Shown here: positions 10,583 through 20,900 of the stretch, one piece after another
How positions within the stretch are numbered: the first letter of the stretch is position 1
Layout: each line of letters starts with the position of its first letter
Assembly (NCBI GenBank): GCA_963969365.1
Contig: OZ017759.1
Location: forward strand, 1,116,001 to 1,180,000
From: Asterochloris sp. CNOR1
Lineage: Eukaryota; Chlorophyta; Trebouxiophyceae; Trebouxiales; Trebouxiaceae
Direction: 5' to 3'
DNA length: 64,000 nt
Translations under genes and position numbers: made by a program
Notes under the pieces: generated by a model
The model's database searches: none
What the model was told of the DNA's origin: nothing
The model's input: only the letters and a program-made list of their open reading frames with translations

Positions 10583-13500
10583 ATGATCTGTTCTGCTGAT
10601 GCAGAGTGGCAGGTTGTTGAGAGACAAAAGCTGGAGCGCATTGCTCAGATGCGAGCCTTCCTAAGGCAGCTCAGTCCGCCTATCACAAAACAATTTGTCA
10701 ACCAGGCGGTGAGCCCAAGTGCTGAACCGTCAGTGGCAAGCCGTCAAAGATGCAGATCGTCTGTGTGGAAATGCAGGTGCCATACACAGCTCCTCAGCCG
10801 GGCACAGCTCAGATCTCGCCTCAACAGAGCAGGCTGCTATGGCCTCAGGCACAGGCTATGGCTCTGGCATCAAACACTGCCACACAGCAGCAATCCACAG
10901 CGTGCCTGCCTCAGCAGCAGGCACTGAACAGCAATGAGCTGCTCATGGCTGCAAAGCTGGCCAGGCTGAGCGGCCTTTGCTACCGTCCCACTGAGCACTT
11001 GCTGCACAGCCTGCGGGCTGAGGGGTTCAGCCTTGTTGCAGAGGGATGCAACAGCTTCACAAGGTATGTAAAGAGCATTGTGCTGCAACGCAAGATACAT
11101 GCAGGCTATGAAGGCGGCCCTCTCATGGCCAGAACAACATTCTTAAAGAGGGGGGTTGGACTGGCTGCCCGGCATCAGCAGGAACTGCCTGCTGCTGCAG
11201 GTGGTATATTGCAGAGGGCAGGCTGCACGTGGGGCCAGCAGAATCCGAGCTGCAGGCCAGCCAGCAGCAGAGTCTTGCCCTCCAGCAGCAACCAGCTCAG
11301 GGAGCTTTTGAGGCACACACTGCCCAAGGCAGTGCCCAAGCTCAAAGCCCCAGCATGCCAGCCAGGCCAGACGCCACAGAGAGGCCAGCACAGAGTCAGG
11401 CTGCAGCTGCCCTGGAGCTGCAGCATCAGGGCCCAGTGCTGTCTGTGGGAGGCATCAGCCCACAGCAAGCAGTGGGCACCCCCTTCAGGTGCACCTCTGA
11501 CGCATGCCGTTTTGCCACAGGGAACATGCACACCTGTAGAGGCCCCACAGCAGGCGCGGATTCTTGCTGGTCCGCCCCTGGGAAGCTGTTTGCTCAAGAG
11601 GCTGTTGCCTCATGGCTTGACGCTGAGTGCCTGCCCTGGGCTCATGAGCTGCATGCCGGTCTGGACCCAGACGATAGCATCTTGAGACCACCTTGCCCGC
11701 CAACCTGCAGGCCCACACAGGCAGCACATAGGGCTGGTGCAGAGGGTGCAGAACAGGGCTCACTCCTCAGGGTGGTCATGATGAGAGGAGTCAGCTGGCA
11801 AGCAAAGGAGACACAGGCCTTCACCTTGTGGCAGCAGCTGGCGCGATTCTGGCCAGCCCCCTTTGCGGCTGAGGTGACGCAACCACCAGGCGTGCTACAG
11901 GCACATGCAGGTCGGCATGGTGTCAGCTGATGATTGGCCTGACTGCCATTCACACTGATGTGGCGCAACACGCTGCGCGCTGGCTGTGGATTCCCAAGTT
12001 GCCAGAAACGGGCTGCTGTCCCTGAGCGGTCCATGCTGCTGGCTGCAGCATGGCTCACCGGCAACACCCTCCAGGTTCACCTTCACTCATGTGAGCAGTT
12101 TGTGTTGCAATGCATGCTGTCACACGCATTGCGCCACTTTTTTCCTGCAGGCATGGTGGACATGGCAAACGAGGTCTTTGCAACCCTGCAGCCCCACCTG
12201 CAGCACAGCAGCGACACAGGCCAGCAGGTGCTCCTGGGAGGGCACAGCCTGGGCGGAGCCCTGGCTGTTCTTGTGGCTAGCTTGGCCAAGCTGCAGCTTG
12301 CATTCAGGCCTCAGCAGCTCAGCTGCACTAGCTTTGGCTCGCCGCCCGTCCTGAGGCATGCCGAGGGCAAGGGCGAAGCAGACATCTTGCAGGTAAGGTC
12401 TGCACTTCTGCTGCTGCATGCTGCAATTGACTTGTTGGGCTGAGCTCTGCACAGTGAGCCTCACCAATCCTATGCATCTGCTGCTTATGCTGTGTCTGCG
12501 ATCCAGGGGTTCCTCTCTCAAGAGGTTGTCTTCAGCGCTTGCCCTGCACATTTCGCCATGATTGCATCTTCCATGTGGCCTCAACCTGTGCAGCTGTAGA
12601 CCATACCATGTTCGTGAGGTCTAGCCCACACATGCTGGGGCCTGCCCTTGATGACCTTCTGCAGCTCTGTCCCGAAGACTCAGTTGCCAGCCCCCATCTG
12701 CACAGCAGCCAGGTCTGCCACGCCTGCTGCAGGTGCTGCTGGGCCATCCTAATGCTGTGGTCTCCTTGAGCTCGTCACTGCAACCCCTTCTGCCTGCAGG
12801 TGCTGCTCCCGCCCCACAGAGCCGTCCATCAGAGATGACACCTGCTGCAGGTGTCCCACGGGTGCTGCGCCTGAGCCTTGCGACACTCTGCAGCTTTTTG
12901 CTGGGCCACAAACCCTGAGTTATTGTGCCAACTCGGCCCTGCAGGTGCTCACTGCCTCCCACACGTGGTTGTGGCTCTGGTTTCAGGGCTCATGTGTCTG
13001 CCTCTGCAGGTGCTGGGGCTCCCCCATTCAGCCTTCCGCAGCTTCTGCTTGGGTGACGATCCCGTGCCTCGAGCAATGCTGTCTGTGGATCCCAGCTTCA
13101 GCATGGTCAAGCAGTGGCGCGGGGTACGCGAGCTGCTGCAGCTGAGACAGTGGTTCCTGGGGGAGGGCGTCAAGGCGCCGTTCACCCCTGACACATTTCT
13201 GTATGATAACCTGGGCGAGGTGCACCTGATCAAGTGGTCCCTGGACGGAGGGCACCAGGTGACATCTGCGTTGTGCCTCACTGTCTCCACAGCTGTCTTG
13301 GTATGAGCGGGAACGTCATGGTGGCCAGCATGCTGTTGAAAAGGTGCAGGATGGGCTCACTGGGTGGCTGCCCAGGTCACATGTCATCTACACACCAGAC
13401 ATGAGCCTCCTGCACTGCAGGTCACGCCGCTGGCACCAGAGCAGATAGAGGATCAGCTGAAGATGGCTGTGGCCGACCTGACGCGACGCCCCGCGGCCGT

Positions 13501-13600
13501 GCTGCAGTCAATCCTCGACCATTTCCATGGGAGCTATGCTCAGGAGCTTGCAGCAGCAGCTGCAGAACTGCAGCACCCCAAGCGCAAGCTGCAGCAATGA
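10583..13600 (+). CDS. Class-3 lipase domain protein
   Basis: Six exons join in phase: 10583-10708, 10777-11063, 11201-11910, 12151-12392, 13010-13258, 13421-13600, about 597 residues. The N-terminal part has LLMAAKLARLSGLCYRP and then RWYIAEG across a splice junction, as in plant class-3 lipases. A long Gln/Ala-rich insert follows. GVSWQAKETQAFTLWQQLAR leads into the core with the nucleophile elbow GHSLGG; the likely catalytic Asp is in SFCLGDDPVPRAM and the His near NLGEVHLIKW or ILDHFHGSYAQEL. It probably hydrolyses acyl esters of glycerolipids; substrate and compartment cannot be told. The ATG at 10583 gives an ORF continuous with exon 1 but is not certain. The intron before exon 5 holds four copies of that exon's start. 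No clear poly(A) signal lies near the stop. Confidence 0.85.
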
Positions 13601-14270
13601 CCCCGCCCCTCGTAAGGATCACAACTTTTTCCGGCAGCATTCAGCGTGCCATCAGGAACAGAGTGATGCAAGTCTGTATGCAGATGACATAACTAGTAAG
13701 CTGAACCTCCACCTGGTGACTGAGGCCCCAATTCAGTGCCGGCAAATGTGGGAGCAGCAGTGGGAACAGGAATAGAAGGATTCAGGCAGGTGTATATGAT
13801 AGAAGCATGAGAGCTGGTCCTGCTGCCTGTGGCAGATGCATGATGAAAGCTCATCAAGGCCATCAAGCACATCTCAGATGCAATGCATTCATTCATTAAG
13901 CAGCTGGGCTGTGTAGTGTTAACCCAGATTTGACTGCTCCTAGAAGCAAGAGGGGCATCATGGCCACAAACAAGCTGCAAGATGCCACAGCGGCGATCAC
14001 AACAGGCTGAGTTGAGGTGTGAATGCCATTTCTCTGGTCTGCCAAGTTGATGAGAGGAGCATGCAACACAATCCCATCTGGTGTATCAACTAGCACAGCT
14101 GGTCCATGTCAATGTCTGCGTATCTGCTGGAGATCATACCTTCAATGGGGCTAGTTGTGCTGACAATAAACTTGTAACTGAGGTGGCATGCTGCAGAATT
14201 TGAGATAATGCTGCCTCCGTAGCCGAAATGCTGCCGTGCCAGGGATCGATGTGCAGCTGAGGCATCCTGC
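13601..14270. other. Intergenic: lipase 3' flank and next promoter
   Basis: No coding exon recognised. AATAAA (14165-14170) and TGTAA (14173-14177) lie close together about 570 bp after the lipase stop and about 95 bp before the next TATA box. They could end a long lipase 3' untranslated region. Confidence 0.35.
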
Positions 14271-14277
14271 TATAAAA
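14271..14277 (+). promoter_or_regulatory. TATA box of the membrane coiled-coil gene
   Basis: TATAAAA sits 33 bp upstream of the ATG at 14310, so transcription would start only a few bases before the start codon. It is the only well-placed TATA box I found in the window. Confidence 0.5.
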
Positions 14278-14309
14278 CTGGACACCCTGTGCATCCGAGA
14301 TCAAGCTGC

Positions 14310-16978
14310 ATGTCGGATGCTGACTTTGTACTGGTGAACAGGGACGAGGCTCAGGAGCTAGCACAGACAGAACTGTCTGAGCAGCAAGCTTCTGAAGGCT
14401 TCACTCTCATTGAAAGCCCCATAGGAGCGGGGGAGCTTCTTCAGCAAGCCTCTGGCAGTGCTTGTGAACTAGTAAGCTTGCTTTGCATCAGACAAGCTAC
14501 CTGAATGAATGGGGGCCTTTGTCAAGCTTCCCTATTGTTCTGAATCCCTACTGCAAACAACTCATTGCTCTTGCACAGAGGCTGTTCTTGCTCTGGTGTA
14601 GTGTCTGCACTGTGTTGCACAGGTTCTGTTGCAACAGAGGTGTGGTGGCAGTGACGTCCCCACCGGACAGGGAAGCAGCCGTGGCCCCAGCTCAACAGCA
14701 GAAAGAGCAGCGACCACTCCACCGCTTGCCCCAGTTGCTGCGGCAGGGCACTCTAGTGTGGCCCCATGCATGCTCAGCCAGCAGCTCAGGAGCCCTGCTG
14801 TCCAGCAGGAGGGTGACCGCCAGGCTGGTGCCTGCCACACAGGCTCCTGCCCTGCACAGCGAGGACGCAGCAGGCAGCAGCACAGGCTGGCAGTGTGTGT
14901 GCTACTGCTGGCTGCAATCTGCCTGGCCTCCAGCACCCTGCTCAACAGGAGGCTCGCGGCTGTGCTGCAGCAGGAGCGAAAACTGATGGCTGCGCAGGCA
15001 GCCGGGACCTGGCGGGCAACAATGGCTTCTGCGCCAGCAGCTGGCACGTCGTCTCAGACAGGCCCAGAGGCTGCACCGGCAGCAGCTTCAGCTGCTGCCC
15101 AGAAGCTGCCCCAGACTGAGCAGAATCAGAGCAATGCCAGGCCTCTGGATGCCCGTGCTGAAGGCAGAGATGAGCAGATGTGCACGGCAGCGTCCTCCAG
15201 TACCGAGCTGCAGGTTGTTCCTCCCGCTGAGCCTGTAAGGGCCAGGCGTAGGGCAAAGCAGGCGCCCTCAGCTGCCCTGCTGGCTGCTGGGGCGACTCAG
15301 ATGGCAACACAGCATGGGGGTGTGCTGCAGGCCAGCAGCCACCCTGCTGCAGCCTGCATGGGTGTCGACGAGGCAGAGCACCTGTACAAGGCCTGCTGTT
15401 CGCAGCCAGCCAGCAAGAAGGTCAATGAAGGTACAACCTGTTGCATGGAGCATGTTTGCAATGTGGTCTCTGCAACCAGTAATCAGACCACATGAGAACC
15501 AAACTGGCCTGCCCGCAGGCCACCATGTCCGCCTTCCAGCTCCCACGTTGGCCCTTGAGCACTGTCAGCAGGCCCAGTCAGCCAGCACCCAGCAGATCCT
15601 TGATTCGCTGCAGCAGCTATCCAAGGTGGGGCCACCTGTGGCACAGCTTCTCAGGCTGCTGGCAGTTGCACTCAATGCTCTAGGGTGCTACAGGAGCTGG
15701 TCAAGGCTTGCTGCTGGCAACACACAAGCACCCGTTTGGTGCGGGCGCAACTGTGCATGCAGCAAATGACACCTTTTGGCATGGCCACACATTCTGCAGG
15801 CTCTTCCCAGGCCTGATGCTGGCAGCAAGCGCTCTCGCAGACAAGCCAGACGTTTGCGCAAGCAGCTGACTCGGCTGCGAGGCCGGCTGGACAAGGCTCT
15901 GCAGCAGGCGCAGGGGGCTCAGGCCAGCCTGAGCAGGGCAGTGCACAAGCTCTGCAAGCTGAGGGCACAGGCATCCTCCCCAAGCCAAGGTGAGACATTG
16001 ACTGTGCTGGGTATGCATGCGTGGCCTGAAGAAGCCTGCAGCCTGGCCATGGAAGCAATCAAGCCAATCAGATGGGGGGCCAGGCGTCCCTCCTCAAGTC
16101 AAGGTGACATGGCAGGCCAGGTCCCTCCTCAAGTCAAGTTGAAATGGCAGGGTGAACATGCAGTGCAAGTTAATCTGATGCCCTGCAGCAGCCCAGAACG
16201 CAGCAGCTCCGAGGCCTCTGTGGTGCTGCAGGCAGTCCGCGGGCTGCTGCCAAGCTGGCTGCGAAAATGGCTGGCTGCCTCGTGAAGCTGCAGCACGCCT
16301 CCCAACGAGCGCAGGGTGAGCTGAGCTCGCTGTGAACTCTGTATTCGGTAGGTGCATGTTGGCATGGCCAGAGCTGCAGGCTGGCTGTTGACAGGAATCC
16401 AGTGTGGTGTGAATATCATAGTCATGAAGCCCTGCACATGTTGGCCTGCTTGCGCAAGAGCGTCTTGCGCAAGAGCGTATCTCATGTGAAAGTCATGCCT
16501 GCCTGCTGCTGCAGATGCTCTGAGGCGGGCTCAGTCCCTGTGGCAGACAGGGAGGGATCAGCTGGGGCCTGTGATTGAACGCTTACCCAAGGCCATGGCT
16601 CATGTAGACCACATCTCAGGTGAGGGAAGACAGCCAGTACACCTTTCATGATGCTGGCAAGTGCGTCATCCAGTTTCCTACAGCTTGCTGGCTGTGTGCG
16701 CAGGTGCCCTTGCGGAGCTGCAGGCAGCTTCTGTGACCTCTGCATTTGAGCCAGGGGTCTCCCACACCGGCAGCAGTGTCAAGCAGAGCAAACTCGCAGC
16801 CTGGTTCCAGCAGGTGACCGAGGTCCAGCAGGCACTGGCAGGACAGGGAGGCCAGCCTGATCTCAGCTTTGCTCTGCTAAACAATCTGATCAGCCAGGCG
16901 CGGCTGCTGCACCAGCACTGCAAGCCTGGGGGTGCCCAGGTAGCCCTTGTGCCTGGTCCACGAGGGGTTGGAGCCTAA
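14310..16978 (+). CDS. One-pass membrane protein with coiled coil, unknown function
   Basis: Six exons join in phase: 14310-14471, 14623-15430, 15519-15625, 15800-15989, 16515-16619, 16704-16978, about 548 residues. The N-terminus (MSDADFVLVNRDEAQ) is acidic and soluble. Near residue 140 there is one hydrophobic segment (LAVCVLLLAAICLASSTLL) preceded by Arg/Gln, then an Ala/Gln-rich stretch. A strongly basic helix (SKRSRRQARRLRKQLTRLR) opens a coiled coil, and a helical C-terminus ends PGPRGVGA. I do not recognise a family; it could be an organelle-membrane tether or scaffold, but that is a guess. After exon 4 the donor region (CCAAG|GTGAGAC) is repeated twice in the intron near 16075-16150. 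Confidence 0.75.
16075..16150 (+). repeat. Two copies of the exon 4 donor region
   Basis: CCTCCTCAAGTCAAG followed by GTGACATGGCA and again by TTGAAATGGCA resembles the end of exon 4 plus donor at 15971-15999 (CATCCTCCCCAAGCCAAG|GTGAGACATT). The first copy keeps a usable GT; the second does not. Confidence 0.7.
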
Positions 16979-17100
16979 TGTATATATATCACTCATTTTT
17001 GCCAATGTGACACCAGTATACCATTGGACTTCCAGCTTACTTGTATGTTGGGAATGTCTAGCTGCTTTGGATCACTCCTCGAAGTGTTCCGGAATCTAAA

Positions 17101-17105
17101 TGTAA
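17101..17105 (+). terminator. TGTAA poly(A) signal after the membrane coiled-coil gene
   Basis: TGTAA lies 123 bp after the stop of the membrane coiled-coil gene, in AT-rich sequence that also contains ATATATAT at 16982-16989. This is typical of a green-algal 3' untranslated end. Confidence 0.45.
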
Positions 17106-17967
17106 TATATCAATGAGAGCCGGCCAAAGCAGCGTCTCAGAACCATATGGCGATCAGCAGGTCTGCACGGCTCATCAGCCTCAGTGAGGGCTGCTCCCTG
17201 TGACTGGAGCTTATCTCAGCACCCACCTGTCAATCCAGCTAGAACACAGGTCAGTCAGTTGATGGCAACAACCTTGTTGTGAAGGGGCCCCTTTGCAGCT
17301 ATTCACGTGCCCCTCTGCATCTGCTCATGGCGGCACCCACCCAGGCAGGGCAGCTTAGCTTGATGCATTCCATGGGAGCTGCAAGCTGTCTCAAGCAGAA
17401 GCTGCACCTGCAGCTTGGAGCAACATGTCTAGAACTGGCAGCCGGCTGGGAAGCTGGCAGATGCCGCAATCACCTGCCTGCACCTGCGGCCCCTCACCCC
17501 ACAGCTCTGCCAGCCACGCATAACCTGGCTGGACTGAGATGGCTGAGATGTTGGCGGTGCTAGAACTTTCACATAAGCTCGCTGACAAGGCTGGCATGGA
17601 TGTGCAGGCATCCCTCTGCTGTGGGCAGCAGCAGCAAAGCAGCTGTGGCACGTCTGCAGAGTCCAAGGAAGCGAATCGCAACTGAGGCTGTCCCTCTGCC
17701 ACTGCTGCTGCTGCTGCTGCGGTCGAGGGTGGCAGCAGATCACGCGCTCAACCCGCACGGTGCTCAGGAAGGGACCTGCGTGTGCTGCAGCCTCAGCACA
17801 AGTCCAGCGCACGTGTGCAGCCCAGCACAGGAGCACCGCCACTCAAGCGGCAGCGGCGACAGGCTCAGGAGGGCACGGCTGGCAGCTACAGCTTAGGACA
17901 GCAGGGCGCCACACAGGGGCGGTGCCTGCACACAAGGGCTCACTGAGCCTGCGCACTGGCTGCAGCG
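17106..17967. other. Region upstream of the transporter, no firm gene
   Basis: A short plus-strand reading frame at about 17540-17686 begins MAEMLAVLELSHKLADKAG and is helix-like, but its continuation is a Gln/Ser run with no support. The rest is GC-rich with a CTG tract near 17702-17718. It may contain an upstream exon or the promoter of the transporter. Confidence 0.3.
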
Positions 17968-20900
17968 ATGGCAGGCTATCCAATGCCCCACGGTTTCAGG
18001 GATGGCAACGTAGCCCTCCTGGTCATGGCCATCTTTGGCGAGTTTGTGCAAGGTCCGCTGCCTGCCAGCGCACACGCTTTTGCTGGCTCACCAGACTGTG
18101 GTAAATCTCTCGGCGGAAGTGGGCATGCAAGCCTTGACAGCGTGATGATGTAACAAGGCATGCTGAAGCTGCCACCCTGCAGCCTCACAGTGCAAAGGCA
18201 GCGGTTCGGGCAAGGCCTGGGAAGCCGTGAACAAATCCTGAAACAGCTTGCCATGCAGCAGTGAAGCCTCCCTGCATCGCCAAGCTGTCGGCGCACTGCA
18301 CTCCAATTCTGAGCGAACGTGCCCCCCTGTGCTGCAGGCGGCCTTGTGTTTGGCTGGAACGCGCTGGCAATCATGCTGCAAGAGCAGGGGTTCTACACCA
18401 AGAAGTGCGGGCAGTCAGGCGATGGTGAGCATGGGCAGGCAACCAATCATTCTGTGGGGCCGGCTCTGGTTGACTGGCTGTGCTCTCGGCGTCCCTAGCT
18501 GCTGTCGCTGGTTGTGTGCTTTGCGCAGTCAAGCCGCTTTACGATATGCAGTACTGCATTGTAGCCAGCACCACGAGCACTTTGTTGAGCACCATCATCA
18601 GGTTGAAACCTTTCCTGGTAGGCGAACACCTTTGGGCTTCCATCTGGCATAGTGTGAGTTGCAGGGCACTCACTCTGCAAGGCTGTGCGCTGCACAGGGA
18701 AATGTCAGTCCTGTTTTCTGTATTGACAGCGGTGCGAGGCAGCAGTACATCCCCATGCCAATGCAGTGGCCTGCCCAGCTCTTGCTCTTGAGGTGGTGCA
18801 GGATGACAGCACCTGTCTGCAGTGGGGTGGGCGCGTTTTGTCTCAGCTGTACTGCCCTGGGCAGCGATGTTATCTGCCTGGGGCAGTGGCATGCGCCTAC
18901 AGCAGAGCAGGGACCCACGTTCTGGTCTCCGCTCTGCAAGGCTCACCCACACAGCCGTTTCATGCAGTGCTGCCTGCACTGGCCTGGGACATCAGCACCT
19001 CCCTGCAGCGCATGCAGGGCAGAACAGCGCTGCCTTGCTGTGCACCGTCAGGCCACGCTCTGCTGCCTCCATTGACTTTGCAAATCGGAATTCCCATGCC
19101 CCTGAGTTGGGGAATGGCACCCTTCTGTCCTTCATGCTTCATCTCACCCCAGCTGCTCTGCCTGCAGTGGTGCAGGACAATGTCACCCTCCTGTAGTGCA
19201 GCTTGGTCAGCATGGTCTGGTCTTTGCTTTGCCCTGACTTCCATCAGCTGTATGCCTTCAGTGGTGCGTGATGGCATGTGCCTGCAGCTGTGAAGGAGAG
19301 TGGCAAGCACCCCCGTGCCCGCCCAGCTATCTAGCAGCTCGTTCCAATGCATTTACCAGTGCAGGTCTGTTTATGTCTGCAGTGGTGCGTGACAATGGCA
19401 CCTTCCTGTGCAAATACCAGGAGAACCACCTGTCCGTGCTGTGGACGGTGGGCATCTTTGCGCTCAACTTCGGGCCAGTGTTTGTTGGCCCCATCCTGGA
19501 CTACTTCGGTCCCAAGCTGACTGTCATCCTCGGTGGGTGGCTGGTGTGTGACATGTGCACCCAGCTGACTGCATCCCAAGTGATGAGCCGCATTGTGTGC
19601 TTGTGCACTATACTGGCTGTTATCCCGGGTGAGGAGCCTGCCTATGACCGCGATTAAAATGACAGTGTGAGTCTGCTGAATCTTTCTGTCATCATGGGTG
19701 GGAGGCCTGTCTGTGTGTGCGCTCGTGTGCATGCATCAGACCATGCAAGTGGGACCCCTTAATCGCTCACAGCTGGTGTGGGCATTTGGCAGCTGTGGGG
19801 GTGTGCAAGGGAGCTTCTCAGACCTGGCAGCTATTGGAGGCTGCTGGCGGCGCTGCATTCTGGTGCTCCACAGAAGACAGTGGCCAGCTTAAGGCACGAA
19901 TTGCTAGCTGCTGGACCTGCATGCGAGCACCAAAGTTATGCAGGCGTTTGCTCTTTGAAAGGAAGCAGCGCCTAGGGCAGCTTGTGCAGAAGTTCAAATG
20001 TTAGGGCATTTATGCTACTGGGCGGGTAAGGGACTGGGGCCTTGATGCTCATGGCGATCCTGTGCTTTCTTCAACCAGTTCAAAACAAACTATCAACATC
20101 TGGTGCCTGCAGGCACTCTGCTCAACATGCTGGGCCTGATCCTGATAGGCTGCTCCAAGCCTGGGGGTACTAATGCACTCATCCCAGGAGCAGTCATTCT
20201 GGGCCTGGGAGGCATCACATACCACCTGGGAAACTTCCACATCTCAAACTTGTTCCCCCGCAAGCGCGGCCTCATCTCTTCGCTGTTTGTGGCTGGCTTC
20301 ACTGGCTGTGGGATCATCTTCTACATCCTCAACGAGATTTATAAGGATCTTGGCGGCTCCTGGTGAGGTGGCTCTTTCCCTGTGCTTCATTCAACTGGGT
20401 CCATAATTTCAGGGTTCTTGTCTGCTGTTCTCGTAATGAGATCTTTGAGGAGCGGGTTGGCTACTGGTGCATCCCTTGCATCTGTGATCTGCTTGAGGGT
20501 AAGTCTGGGTCACTTGTTGTGGGATCGAGATCTGAATGGCTGTGCTGGTCATTGGAAACAGTCTGAGTATTGGCTTCCTGCTGTCCGATGAGAATCTCCG
20601 CGCCCCCAGCCAGCCTTCAGTGATGCAGCCTTGGCTGACATCTGCTGCCTGTAGGGAAATGGTGGCACTGCTGCCCTGACGACCGTCACAGACTGCTCTT
20701 GTCCCACCTGCGCAGCCATTGAGCTGTTTGGTCCATGAAAGCTTCTGCCGTGTAGGCCCCCTTGCATTGCAGGATGGGATTGCCCACCCGCATTGGTGGG
20801 GCACCTGCTTGCACAGCCAATGGCAGGCTGGAATCCGCTGCCTTGGTCAAGCCAGTCGTCCACCTGCTGATGCGCCCTACATGCGACTGTCACACTGCAT

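Noticed and set aside
17702-17718. CTG trinucleotide tract as a functional repeat
   Set aside because: Short, and CTG/CAG-rich sequence is everywhere in this genome; nothing sets it apart.
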